A stretch of 45,479 nucleotides of DNA, taken from contig JBBDWV010000001.1 of the NCBI GenBank assembly GCA_040902655.1, positions 1 to 45,479 of the forward strand. Reading direction: 5' to 3'. The translations under genes and the position numbers were made by a program. The notes beneath the pieces were generated by a model that saw only the letters and a list, made by a program, of their open reading frames with translations, was not told the origin of the DNA and searched no databases. Shown piece after piece: positions 14,904 to 22,960 of the stretch (within the stretch, counting starts at the first letter, position 1; every line of letters starts with the position of its first letter). The DNA is from Mycobacteriales bacterium. GTDB lineage: Bacteria > Actinomycetota > Actinomycetes > Mycobacteriales > SCTD01.

Positions 14904-16868
14904 TCAGGTGCCGATCACGCCGCCGTCGTCCTTGGTGACAACCACGGTGGCGGACCGGGGGGTGCTCAGGCCGTCCGTCTGCGGCCAGGTGCTGGTTCCG
15001 CCCGGGTGCTGGACGTTCACGAACATCGTCCGCTGGTCGGGCGTGGTGATGACACCGGTGACCTCGCAGCCTTGAACGCCGGTGAAGAAGCGCCGTACCT
15101 CCGGCCGGCCGTCGCCGTCCACGACGCCCGGGTCGGCGGCGAGCATCTGGTTGTTCGCCGCCTGGGGCTGCCGGCCGTCGGTCTGGATCCAGATGCGCCC
15201 CGCCGGGTCGGCCCAGAGCCCGTCGGGTGAGCCGAAGGCGTCCTCACCGTCGATCGTGGAGCCGTCACCGGTCTCCCGGCCCTGGCCGGCGAGCAGGAAC
15301 AGGTCCCAGGCGAAGGTGGTCGCGGTGTGGTCGCCGCCGTCCTCCTGCCAGCGGACGATGTGGCCCCACATGTTGGGTGTGCGCGGATTGGCCGCGTTCT
15401 CCACCTTGCTGCCCGACGTGTTGTTCGTCAGCGTGAGGTAGACCATGCCGGTGTTCGGGTCGACCGTCGTCCACTCCGGGCGATCCATCCGGGTGGCACC
15501 CACCTCGTCCGCCGCGAGCCGCGTCTTGAGCAGCACGTCGCCCTGGTCGGCGAAGCTGTTCGCCTGGGTCAGCGGGCCCCGGCCGTGCACCAGCGGGACC
15601 CAGTTGCCGCTGCCGTCCTCGTGGAAGACGGCGACGTAGAGGGTGCCGTCGTCGAGCGGGCTCTGGCCGCGGCTCACCATGTCGCGCCAGGGTCGCGCGC
15701 TGACGTACTTGTAGGCGTACTCGTTGACCTGGTCGTCGCCCATGTAGACCACGACCTGCCCGCTGTCGGCGACGTGCACGAAGGCGCCTTCGTGCTTCAT
15801 GCGACCGAGCGCGGTCTGCTTCACCGGCGTCGAGCTCGCGCTGAAGGGGTCGATCTCGACGACCCAGCCGAAGCGGTTCGGCTCGTTCGGCGTGGCCGGC
15901 GTGACGACGAAGCGGGGGTCGTGGGTGCTCCAGTGGTAGCGGTCGCCGCCGACGCCGTAGCGCGTCAGCAGCTGCTGCTGCGCAGGGGTGTAGCTGCCCT
16001 GGTCGACGCGGAAGTAGCCGTTGAAGTTCTCCTCGCAGGTGAGGTAGGTCCCCCACGGAGTGACGCCGTGCGCGCAGTTGTTGATCGTCCCGACTGGGTT
16101 CCTGCCGTTCGCGGGTGCGCCGGTGTCGAGTTCCCGGCTGCCCGCAGCGGCGCCGGAGAAGGTCATCGGGGTGTTGGCGGTGATGCGGCGGTTCCGCTTG
16201 GACGGCATCACCTTCCACCGGCCGGGCTGGTCCTCGCGGACCTCGACGACGCTCACGCCGTGCGCAGCCTGCGACTTGCGCACCATGTCGGCGGTGTACT
16301 GCTCGCGCGTCGGTCGGGTCGTCGTGCCGGTGTGCAGGTAGTTCTCGTCGGTGTACTCGTGGTTGACGGCCAGCAGGCCGTGCCGGCTGGCCTGCTTGTC
16401 CTCGCCCAGCGGGAAGAAGTGCATCCCGTCGTGGTGCATGCCGACCTGTCGCTCCTGGTCGGCGGCGGTGTTCCCGGTCCCCACGACGTCGGGACTACCC
16501 GGCACGAAGCGCGGCCCGCTCGGGTGCAGCGGCGTGCCCCAGGGGATGAACGGGACAGCGGTGTAGCCCCGCGGCACGACGACGTCGTCAGCAGCGCTCA
16601 GCGGGATCGGGCGGAAGCCCAGCAGCCCACTGCCGCCTGCAGCCGGCTGCACCTTCGGGGCGGCGTACGCCGCAGGAGTGTCGGCGTAGAGCTTGGTGGT
16701 CATGAAGCCCGCCGCGGCGAGCATGCCACCGCGCAGGACGCCCCGCCGCGACAGCCGCGCGTGCGCGACCTCGGCGAAGCTCGCCGCCATGGACGGGTTC
16801 GTGGACAGGTCGTCCGCGTCGTACTCGTCGTCGAGCAGGTCCGCGGGTCGATGGCTGAGCTCGGTCAT
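14904..16868 (-). CDS. phoX: PhoX-family alkaline phosphatase, Tat-exported
   Basis: A 654-aa secreted phosphatase of the PhoX/DUF839 family, releasing phosphate from phosphomonoesters outside the cell with Ca2+/Fe3+ cofactors (family knowledge). The N-terminus has 40 cytosolic residues, then a twin-arginine signal (R41-R42 in LSRRGVLRGG) followed by the hydrophobic stretch MLAAAGFM. Typical PhoX blocks follow: HHDGMHFFPLG, GLLAVNHEYTDENYL, NNCAHGVTPWGTYLTCEENF, GRMKHEGAFVHVAD, VYMGDDQVNEYAYKY and AFGSPDGLWADPAGRIWIQT. I start at ATG 16868, preceded by GGGAG. A PHO-box-like 11-bp repeat lies about 85 nt upstream, so PhoP control is likely. It is intact, unlike the two broken phosphatase genes nearby. 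Confidence 0.92.
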   Translation of the reverse strand: MTELSHRPADLLDDEYDADDLSTNPSMAASFAEVAHARLSRRGVLRGGMLAAAGFMTTKLYADTPAAYAAPKVQPAAGGSGLLGFRPIPLSAADDVVVPRGYTAVPFIPWGTPLHPSGPRFVPGSPDVVGTGNTAADQERQVGMHHDGMHFFPLGEDKQASRHGLLAVNHEYTDENYLHTGTTTRPTREQYTADMVRKSQAAHGVSVVEVREDQPGRWKVMPSKRNRRITANTPMTFSGAAAGSRELDTGAPANGRNPVGTINNCAHGVTPWGTYLTCEENFNGYFRVDQGSYTPAQQQLLTRYGVGGDRYHWSTHDPRFVVTPATPNEPNRFGWVVEIDPFSASSTPVKQTALGRMKHEGAFVHVADSGQVVVYMGDDQVNEYAYKYVSARPWRDMVSRGQSPLDDGTLYVAVFHEDGSGNWVPLVHGRGPLTQANSFADQGDVLLKTRLAADEVGATRMDRPEWTTVDPNTGMVYLTLTNNTSGSKVENAANPRTPNMWGHIVRWQEDGGDHTATTFAWDLFLLAGQGRETGDGSTIDGEDAFGSPDGLWADPAGRIWIQTDGRQPQAANNQMLAADPGVVDGDGRPEVRRFFTGVQGCEVTGVITTPDQRTMFVNVQHPGGTSTWPQTDGLSTPRSATVVVTKDDGGVIGT

Positions 16869-16954
16869 GCAGGGTCTCCCTGTGCGCTGACGGCGGCTCC
16901 TCCGCCGGTCGCCGTGAAACCTAGGAAGCCGGGGTGGCCGCGACGCGGAAAGCC

Positions 16955-16972
16955 CGTGAACCCCTGATGAAC
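16955..16972 (-). promoter_or_regulatory. PHO box upstream of phoX
   Basis: On the minus strand GTTCATC is followed exactly 11 bp later by GTTCACG. This matches the GTTCACC-type 11-bp direct repeat bound by PhoP in streptomycetes. Confidence 0.72.
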
Positions 16973-17010
16973 CGCACACCGCGACCCGGCGGTCGAGGGG
17001 CTGGGCCCGC

Positions 17011-17418
17011 TCAACCGACCGGCAGCAGCTCCGCGACCAGGGCCTGCACCCGTGCATCGATCTCGTCGCGGATGCGGCGCACCACGTCCAGCGGCTGGCC
17101 GGCCGGGTCGTCGAGTTGCCAGTCGAGGTAGCGCTTGCCGGGGTGGACCGGACAGGCGTCGCCGCAGCCCATCGTGACGACGACGTCGCTGGCCTGCACG
17201 ACCTCGGTCGTCAGCGGCTTCGGGAAGGCCTGCGCCAGATCGATTCCCAGCTCCGACATCACCTGCACCGCAGCAGGGTTCACCGCGCCCGTCGGCGCGC
17301 TGCCGGCGGACCGGACCAGGATGCGCCCCTGCGACCGGTGCTCGAGCAGTGCGGACGCCATCTGTGACCGGCCTGCGTTGTGCACACAGACGAACAGCAC
17401 CTCGGGTCGCTCCTTCAT
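17011..17418 (-). CDS. arsC: arsenate reductase (LMW-PTP family)
   Basis: A 135-aa cytosolic protein reducing arsenate to arsenite. The N-terminal phosphatase-type loop VCVHNAGRSQMA holds the nucleophile C11 and Arg of the CX5R(S) motif, then come RSAGSAPTGAVNPAAV and the second Cys-containing segment VTMGCGDACPVHPGK. Length and motifs fit the thioredoxin/mycothiol-linked class used by actinobacteria; a mycothiol synthase gene lies 5.5 kb away. Its ATG overlaps the acr3 stop by 4 nt (ATGA), so it is the last gene of arsR-acr3-arsC. Arsenite made here would be pumped out by Acr3. Confidence 0.92.
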   Translation of the reverse strand: MKERPEVLFVCVHNAGRSQMASALLEHRSQGRILVRSAGSAPTGAVNPAAVQVMSELGIDLAQAFPKPLTTEVVQASDVVVTMGCGDACPVHPGKRYLDWQLDDPAGQPLDVVRRIRDEIDARVQALVAELLPVG

Positions 17419-18500
17419 CGGTCCTCCGGAGGGAACAGGCGGGTACGGGCGGCGAGCGAGAGGTAGACCAGCGCGACGAGCACCGGCACCTCGATGAGCG
17501 GCCCCACGACGCCGGCCAGGGCCTGCCCGGAGGTGACGCCGAAAACGCCGACCGCGACGGCGATGGCGAGCTCGAAGTTGTTGCCGGCGGCGGTGAAGGC
17601 GAGGGTGGCCGTCCGGGGATAGCCGAGTCCGAGCCGGTGGCCGAGCAGGAAGGACCCGCCCCACATCAGCGCGAAGTAGGCCAGCAGCGGCAGCGCGATC
17701 CGGGCGACGTCGGCAGGGGCCGAGGTGATGGCCTCGCCCTGCATGGCGAAGAGCACGACGATCGTGAACAGCAGTCCGTAGAGCGCGAAGGGGCCGAGCC
17801 GGGGCAGCAGGTGTTCCTCGTACCACTGCCGGCCGCGCGCCTGCTCACCGAGGCGGCGAGTGAGGTAGCCGGCCAACAGGGGGATCCCGAGGAAGACCAG
17901 CACCGAACCGGCGATCGACCACACCGTGACGTCGATGCCGTCGGACGGCAGGCCGAGCCAGCCCGGGAGCACCTCCAGGTAGAACCAGCCCAGTGCCGCG
18001 AAGGCGACGATCTGGAAGAGCGAGTTGACCGCCACGAGCACGGCGGCGGCCTCCCGGTCGCCGCAGGACAGGTCGTTCCAGATCAGCACCATCGCGATGC
18101 AGCGGGCCAGGCCGACGATGATCAGACCGGTGCGGTACTCCGGCAGGTCCGGCAGCAGCAGCCAGGCCAGCGCGAACATCAGCGCCGGGCCGAGCACCCA
18201 GTTGAGGACCAGCGACGCGACCAGCAGCCGCCGGTCGGAGGTCACCGCACCCAGCTCCCCGTAGCGGACCTTGGCCAGCACCGGGTACATCATCACGAGC
18301 AGGCCGAGGGCGATCGGCAGCGAGACGCCCTTGACCTGCACGGCCTCGAGCGCCCCGTCCAGCCCGTCGACCCCGCGGCCGAGCAGCAGACCGGCCGCCA
18401 TCGCGAGCACGATCCACACCGGCAGGAAGCGGTCGAGGGTGGACAGCCGGGTGGCGACGGTCCTACCGGCGACCGGCTGCTCGGTGACGACGTCGCTCAT
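17415..18500 (-). CDS. acr3: arsenite efflux permease Acr3
   Basis: A 361-aa integral membrane protein of the Acr3 (BART superfamily) type with ten predicted helices, exporting arsenite. Diagnostic blocks include VMMYPVLAKVRYGELG, GLARCIAMVLIWNDLSCGD with the conserved essential Cys, and FTAAGNNFELAIAVAVGVFG near the end. Its start overlaps the arsR stop by 1 nt (TGATG), and its own stop overlaps the arsC start by 4 nt, so the three genes are one transcript. Expression is presumably relieved when ArsR binds arsenite or antimonite. Confidence 0.95.
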   Translation of the reverse strand: MSDVVTEQPVAGRTVATRLSTLDRFLPVWIVLAMAAGLLLGRGVDGLDGALEAVQVKGVSLPIALGLLVMMYPVLAKVRYGELGAVTSDRRLLVASLVLNWVLGPALMFALAWLLLPDLPEYRTGLIIVGLARCIAMVLIWNDLSCGDREAAAVLVAVNSLFQIVAFAALGWFYLEVLPGWLGLPSDGIDVTVWSIAGSVLVFLGIPLLAGYLTRRLGEQARGRQWYEEHLLPRLGPFALYGLLFTIVVLFAMQGEAITSAPADVARIALPLLAYFALMWGGSFLLGHRLGLGYPRTATLAFTAAGNNFELAIAVAVGVFGVTSGQALAGVVGPLIEVPVLVALVYLSLAARTRLFPPEDR

Positions 18501-18793
18501 CAACAGGCCCGCTTGACGGCGCGGCGGGCCTCGTCGGCCAGCGCCGTCAACCCGGCGGCCGCCGCCTCGAGAGCCTCGGGTCGCAAGCGGTAGTAGGTGA
18601 AGCGGCCGCACGGTTCTCTCTCGATCAGCCCTGCCTCGTGCAACACCTTGAGGTGATAGCTGATCAGCGGCTGCTTGGCGGTCAGCGCGTCGGCGAGGTG
18701 GCAGGTGCACAGCTGCTCGCGGGCCAGCAGCTCGACGATCCGGGAGCGCAGCGGATCGGCCAGCAGGCGTAACGCATCAGGCGTCGTTGACAT
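18500..18793 (-). CDS. arsR: ArsR/SmtB arsenic-responsive repressor
   Basis: A 97-aa winged-helix repressor, first gene of the ars operon. It has the classic metal-binding helix in LAREQLCTCHLADAL with C29 and C31, the recognition helix KQPLISYHLKVLHEAGLI, and the wing REPCGRFTYYRL, which adds another Cys. A last Cys ends the protein, so the arsenite site may use three or four thiols. I take ATG 18793, but GTG 18799 is in frame and no ribosome site is visible, so the mRNA may be leaderless. It should repress its own operon by binding the TCTAGATCT-containing sequence just upstream. Confidence 0.92.
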   Translation of the reverse strand: MSTTPDALRLLADPLRSRIVELLAREQLCTCHLADALTAKQPLISYHLKVLHEAGLIEREPCGRFTYYRLRPEALEAAAAGLTALADEARRAVKRAC

Positions 18794-18800
18794 CAGCACA

Positions 18801-18820
18801 CGTTGAATCTAGATCTTCCC
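18801..18820 (-). promoter_or_regulatory. likely promoter/operator of the ars operon
   Basis: TAGATT on the minus strand (18806-18811) is a plausible -10 box a few bases before the arsR start, embedded in the overlapping palindromes TCTAGA and AGATCT. ArsR sites often overlap the promoter in this way. Confidence 0.4.
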
Positions 18821-18859
18821 GCGGACTGTTGTTCCTGAGGAGCGGGACCCCGCGCGCCC

Positions 18860-18877
18860 GTTCATCGTCCGTTCATC
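18860..18877 (+). promoter_or_regulatory. PHO box 1 upstream of pstS
   Basis: GTTCATC at 18860-18866 repeats exactly at 18871-18877, an 11-bp period as in the PhoP binding consensus. Confidence 0.78.
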
Positions 18878-18914
18878 TGCCTCACTCCGGAGCGTGATCC
18901 GGGCGCGATGATGC

Positions 18915-18932
18915 ATTCATGTCCCGTTCACC
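18915..18932 (+). promoter_or_regulatory. PHO box 2 upstream of pstS
   Basis: ATTCATG at 18915 and GTTCACC at 18926 form a second 11-bp repeat. GTTCACC is the exact PhoP consensus half-site. Confidence 0.72.
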
Positions 18933-19010
18933 AGGAGGCCGGCTGTGGGTCGTTCTGGCTGCCTAGCGTGCCTCCCGACGCGCTTCCACGGACCGAAAGA
19001 GGAACCCCCT

Positions 19011-19955
19011 GTGTTCTCCCTGACCAAGCGCAGCCGCCTCGCGGCCGCTGCTGTCGGCTGCTCCCTCACCCTGGCCGCCTGCGGCGGCGGCGGCTCCGGC
19101 GGCGAGGACGGTGGTTTGTCCGGCACCATCCAGATCGACGGGTCGAGCACCGTCGCCCCGCTGTCCGAGGCTGCCGCCGAAGGCTTCCAGGACGAGCACA
19201 GCGGAGTGACCGTGGCGGTCGGCACCTCCGGCACCGGTGGCGGCTTCGAGAAGTTCTGCGTCGGCGAGACCGACATCTCCAACGCCTCCCGCCCGATCAA
19301 GGAGGAGGAGGCCGCGGCCTGCGAGTCCAACGGTGTGCAGTACGAGGAGATTCAGGTCGCCAACGACGGCCTGGCCGTCGTCGTCAACCCGGACAACCCG
19401 ATCGAGTGCATGACCGTCGAGCAGCTCACCAAGCTGTGGGCCCCGGGCTCGAAGGTGAGCAACTTCAAAGAGCTCGACCCCTCCTTCCCCGACCAGCAGA
19501 TCAAGCTCTTCGGCGCGGGCACCGACTCCGGCACCTTCGACTACTTCACCGAGGAGATCAACGGCGAGACCGGCGCCATCCGCACCGACTACCAGCCCTC
19601 GGAGGACGACAACGTCACCGTCCAGGGCGTGCAGGGCAACCCCGGTGGTCTCGGCTTCTTCGGCCTGTCCTACGTCGAGGAGAACGCCGACGCCGTGAAG
19701 GCGATCGCGATCGACGGCGGCGCGGGCTGCGTCGAACCGAGCGTCGAGACGGTGCTCGACGGCACGTACACGCCGCTGGGCCGGCCGCTGTTCATCTACG
19801 CGACGACCGAGACGGTGGCGCGTCCGGAGGGCCTGGCCTTCCTGGAGTTCTACATCTCGGAGAACGACGCGATCACCGAGCAGGCGCTGTTCGTCCCGCT
19901 CTCGGACGAGCAGAAGTCCGAGGCGCTGGCCAAGATCGAGACGCTCAAGGGCTGA
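19011..19955 (+). CDS. pstS: phosphate ABC transporter substrate-binding protein
   Basis: A 314-aa lipoprotein that captures phosphate outside the membrane for the PstCAB importer. The signal peptide ends at lipobox LAAC with C24, followed by a glycine-rich linker. Phosphate-binding loops are DGSSTVAPLSEAAAEGF and VGTSGTGGGFEKFCVGETDI, with SNASRPIKEEE and GAGTDSGTFDYFTEEI further on. I use GTG 19011, preceded by AAAGAGGA; earlier in-frame starts would add a nonsense N-terminus before the signal. Two PHO boxes lie 80-150 nt upstream. It is the first gene of pstSCAB; no phoU is found in the window. Confidence 0.95.
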   Translation: MFSLTKRSRLAAAAVGCSLTLAACGGGGSGGEDGGLSGTIQIDGSSTVAPLSEAAAEGFQDEHSGVTVAVGTSGTGGGFEKFCVGETDISNASRPIKEEEAAACESNGVQYEEIQVANDGLAVVVNPDNPIECMTVEQLTKLWAPGSKVSNFKELDPSFPDQQIKLFGAGTDSGTFDYFTEEINGETGAIRTDYQPSEDDNVTVQGVQGNPGGLGFFGLSYVEENADAVKAIAIDGGAGCVEPSVETVLDGTYTPLGRPLFIYATTETVARPEGLAFLEFYISENDAITEQALFVPLSDEQKSEALAKIETLKG

Positions 19956-20076
19956 CCGCTGACCGGCCCGGCCCCGCCCGCCGAGGGCGCAGGCCGGGCC
20001 GTCGGCGGTGCCCGGGTCGTGCGACCTGCACGGCATCCGCCAGACTGCTCGACGACCCTGCAACCCCGGAGCGCAC

Positions 20077-21039
20077 GTGACATCCCTCCCGTACGCCGGC
20101 AGCTCGCCGGGACCGAGCACGGCCGAGCTGGCCCGGTCGCTGAAGCGGAGCTCGCCGCGCCACGGCGAGCGTCTCGTGGAGGGGCTGCTCTTCCTGGCGG
20201 CCGCGCTGTCGGTGCTCACCACGATCGGCATCGTGCTCTCGCTGCTGCAAGGGACCGTCGACTTCCTGCGCGAGATCCCGCTCACCGACTTCCTGTTCGG
20301 CACCGTCTGGACCCCGCTGTTCGCCAACGGCGAGTTCGGGGTCCTGCCGATCCTGTCGGCGACGCTGCTCATCACCGGCATCGCGATCGTGGTGGCCGCC
20401 CCGTTGGGGCTGGGTGCCGCCCTCTACCTCTCGGAGTACGCAGGCGAGCGCTCCCGCAAGATCCTCAAGCCGGTCCTCGAGGTGCTGGCCGGCATTCCCA
20501 CGGTCGTCTACGGCTTCTTCGCCATCAGCTTCGTCACTCCGAGCCTGCTGCGGCCGATCTTCGGGGCCGAGGACATCGGCATCACCAACGCGCTGTCGGC
20601 CGGGCTGGTCATCGGCGTGCTGATCATCCCGATCATCGCCTCCCTGTCGGAGGACGCGCTGTCGGCCGTACCGCAGGCGATGCGTGACGGGGCGCTGGCG
20701 CTGGGCGCGACCCGCACCCGTGTTGCGCGCAAGGTCGTCCTGCCGGCCGCCCTGTCCGGCGTCACGGCCTCCTTCGTCCTCGCCCTGTCCCGGGCGATCG
20801 GCGAGACGATGGTGGTCGTCATCGCCGCCGGCTCGATCGCCCAGCTGACCGCCGACCCGCGCGAGCCGATGCAAACGATGACCGCCTTCATCGCCCAGGC
20901 CGCGTCCGGCGACCAGCCGACCGGCTCGCTCGGCTACAACACCCTCTTCGCCGTCGGGGCGCTGCTGTTCCTCATCACCCTGCTCGTCAACGTGCTCAGC
21001 ATCCGCCTGGTCCGCCGCTTCCGTGAGGTGTACGAGTGA
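20077..21039 (+). CDS. pstC: phosphate ABC transporter permease PstC
   Basis: A 320-aa inner-membrane permease with six predicted helices. Characteristic PstC blocks are FLREIPLTDFLFGTVWTPLF, LGAALYLSEYAGERSRK, VLAGIPTVVYGFFAISF, and the ATPase-contact EAA loop SAVPQAMRDGALALGATRTR, then ALSRAIGETMVVVIAAG. I use GTG 20077, preceded by a weak GGAG, leaving 121 nt after pstS. The stop overlaps pstA by 4 nt (GTGA). With PstA it forms the channel of the high-affinity phosphate importer. Confidence 0.95.
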   Translation: MTSLPYAGSSPGPSTAELARSLKRSSPRHGERLVEGLLFLAAALSVLTTIGIVLSLLQGTVDFLREIPLTDFLFGTVWTPLFANGEFGVLPILSATLLITGIAIVVAAPLGLGAALYLSEYAGERSRKILKPVLEVLAGIPTVVYGFFAISFVTPSLLRPIFGAEDIGITNALSAGLVIGVLIIPIIASLSEDALSAVPQAMRDGALALGATRTRVARKVVLPAALSGVTASFVLALSRAIGETMVVVIAAGSIAQLTADPREPMQTMTAFIAQAASGDQPTGSLGYNTLFAVGALLFLITLLVNVLSIRLVRRFREVYE

Positions 21040-21962
21040 CCGCCCGTAACGGGATCGACGCCGGGGTCGAGGCCGCCCGCGGCGACCGCGAGGCCAGCAT
21101 GCTCGGCCGCGCCCGCGCATCGGAGCGCCTGTCCGGCAAGCTGTTCGAGCTCCTGCTCCTCAGCTGCCTGGCCTTCGGCGTGCTGGTGCTCGCGGTGCTG
21201 CTCCTGGACGTGGTCCGCGACGGCTGGCCGCGCTTCAACCTGGCGCTGATCCAGAACATGCCGTCCGGTCGACCGGCCCGGGCCGGGATCCAGTCGGCGA
21301 TGATGGGCACCATCTGGGTGATCGCCACTGTCGCCGTCATCACGCTGCCGCTGGGCATCGCCGCGGCGGTCTACCTGGAGGAGTACGCCGACAAGTCCCG
21401 CTGGTACAACCGGGCGATCGAGCTGAACATCCAGAACCTCGCGGCTGTGCCGAGCGTCGTCTACGGCATCCTCGGGCTGGCCTTCTTCAACCGCGCGGCC
21501 GGCTTCAAGGGCTCGGTGCTGACGATCGCGCTCACGCTCTCGCTGCTGGTGCTGCCCATCGTGATCATCTCGTGCCGCGAGGCGATCCGGGCCATCCCGA
21601 CCAGCATCCGTGAGGGCTCGCTCGCCCTGGGCGCCACCCGGCTGCAGACGGTGCGCCGGCAGATCCTGCCCAACGCCGTGCCCGGCACGGCCACCGGCTC
21701 CATCCTCGCGCTGTCCCGGGCGATCGGTGAGGCCGCGCCGGTCCTGATCGCCGCCAGCGGGTTGATCTTCCTGACCCGCAACCCCACCGACCTGCTCAGC
21801 CAGGCGACGGTGCTCCCGATCCAGATCTTCAACTACGTGAGCCGGCCGCAGGACGAGTTCCGTACCGTCGCGGCAGCGGGAATTCTGGTGCTGCTGGTCA
21901 TCCTTCTGTTGATGAACACCGCCGCCATCCTGATCCGCAACAAGTACCAACGCAGGTGGTAG
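21036..21962 (+). CDS. pstA: phosphate ABC transporter permease PstA
   Basis: A 308-aa inner-membrane permease, partner of PstC. Visible blocks are LGIAAAVYLEEYADKSRW, NLAAVPSVVYGILGLAFFNR, the EAA loop RAIPTSIREGSLALGATRLQ, and ALSRAIGEAAPVLIAASG. Six helices are predicted after a 35-residue cytosolic N-terminus. The GTG start lies within the pstC stop codon, so the two are translationally coupled. PstB begins 36 nt downstream. Confidence 0.95.
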   Translation: MTARNGIDAGVEAARGDREASMLGRARASERLSGKLFELLLLSCLAFGVLVLAVLLLDVVRDGWPRFNLALIQNMPSGRPARAGIQSAMMGTIWVIATVAVITLPLGIAAAVYLEEYADKSRWYNRAIELNIQNLAAVPSVVYGILGLAFFNRAAGFKGSVLTIALTLSLLVLPIVIISCREAIRAIPTSIREGSLALGATRLQTVRRQILPNAVPGTATGSILALSRAIGEAAPVLIAASGLIFLTRNPTDLLSQATVLPIQIFNYVSRPQDEFRTVAAAGILVLLVILLLMNTAAILIRNKYQRRW

Positions 21963-21998
21963 TCCCCGCGTCCGGGGCACCTGGCAGAGTCCTGAACC

Positions 21999-22943
21999 AT
22001 GACCGACGACTCCGAGGCGAATGACGTGCCGGATCCCTCCGCTGCCCCCACCGAGACTCCGCTGCCCGCTCTGGGCGTCTCCGTCGGCCCGCACCGGTCA
22101 CACGTCGAGGACGTGGCCGCGCCGACGCCGGACGGCACCTGGTCGGGCACGGCCACCGTGCCCGACCCGGTGCTGTCGGTGAAGAACCTCAACGTCCACT
22201 ACGGGACGGCCCTCGCGGTGCGCGACGTCACCCTGGACATGGCCCGCTTCGAGATCACCGCGCTGATCGGTCCGTCCGGCTGTGGCAAGAGCACCGTGCT
22301 GCGTTGCCTGAACCGGATGAACGACCTGATCCCGTCCGCCCGCGTGTCGGGTTCGGTGACCTACCACGACCAGGACATCTACGCGCCGGACGTGGACGCC
22401 ATCGAGGTGCGCCGCCGGATCGGCATGGTCTTCCAGAAGCCGAACCCGTTCCCGAAGTCGATCTGGGAGAACATCGCGTTCGGTCCCAAGGTCAACGGGG
22501 TGCGGAAGGCTCTCCTCGACGACATCGTCGAGGAGAGCCTGATCCGGGCAGCCCTCTGGGAGGAGGTGAAGGACAAGCTCAAGAGCAACGCCTACGGCCT
22601 GTCCGGCGGGCAGCAGCAGCGGCTGTGCATCGCCCGCGCGATCGCCACCAAGCCCGAGGTCATCCTGATGGATGAGCCCTGCTCGGCCCTCGACCCGATC
22701 GCCACGGCGAAGATCGAGGACCTCATGGAGGAGCTCAAGCGCGACTACACGATCATCATCGTGACCCACAACATGCAGCAGGCCGCCCGCGTCTCGGACC
22801 GCACCGCCTTCTTCACCGCCGAGGCCGACCCGACGACCGGCCAGCGCACCGGCCTGCTCGTGGAGGTCAACAACACCCGCAAGCTGTTCAGCAACCCCGA
22901 CGACGCCCGCACCGAGGGCTACATCACCGGCCGTTTCGGCTGA
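21999..22943 (+). CDS. pstB: phosphate ABC transporter ATP-binding protein PstB
   Basis: The ATPase of the phosphate importer, 314 aa as annotated. Walker A is GPSGCGKST, the Q-loop [17 protein letters not shown], the signature [16 protein letters not shown], Walker [14 protein letters not shown], and the H-loop [12 protein letters not shown]. The first 53 residues are an acidic, proline-rich extension not found in typical PstB proteins of about 260 aa; starting at GTG 22158 would give the usual length. Neither start has a strong ribosome site, so the extension may be real or an annotation artefact. It completes pstSCAB and converges with mshD 17 nt downstream. Confidence 0.95.
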   Translation: MTDDSEANDVPDPSAAPTETPLPALGVSVGPHRSHVEDVAAPTPDGTWSGTATVPDPVLSVKNLNVHYGTALAVRDVTLDMARFEITALIGPSGCGKSTVLRCLNRMNDLIPSARVSGSVTYHDQDIYAPDVDAIEVRRRIGMVFQKPNPFPKSIWENIAFGPKVNGVRKALLDDIVEESLIRAALWEEVKDKLKSNAYGLSGGQQQRLCIARAIATKPEVILMDEPCSALDPIATAKIEDLMEELKRDYTIIIVTHNMQQAARVSDRTAFFTAEADPTTGQRTGLLVEVNNTRKLFSNPDDARTEGYITGRFG

Positions 22944-22960
22944 CCCAGCGCGCCCGCCCC

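Noticed and set aside
15327-16967. Long open frame (546 codons) on the plus strand opposite phoX
   Set aside because: It is antisense to the clearly coding PhoX gene, has no family features, and long opposite-strand frames are normal in high-GC DNA.
17415-18500. Acr3 as a bile acid:sodium symporter
   Set aside because: The superfamily is shared, but the arsR and arsC neighbours and the conserved Cys in RCIAMVLIWNDLSCGD point to Acr3.
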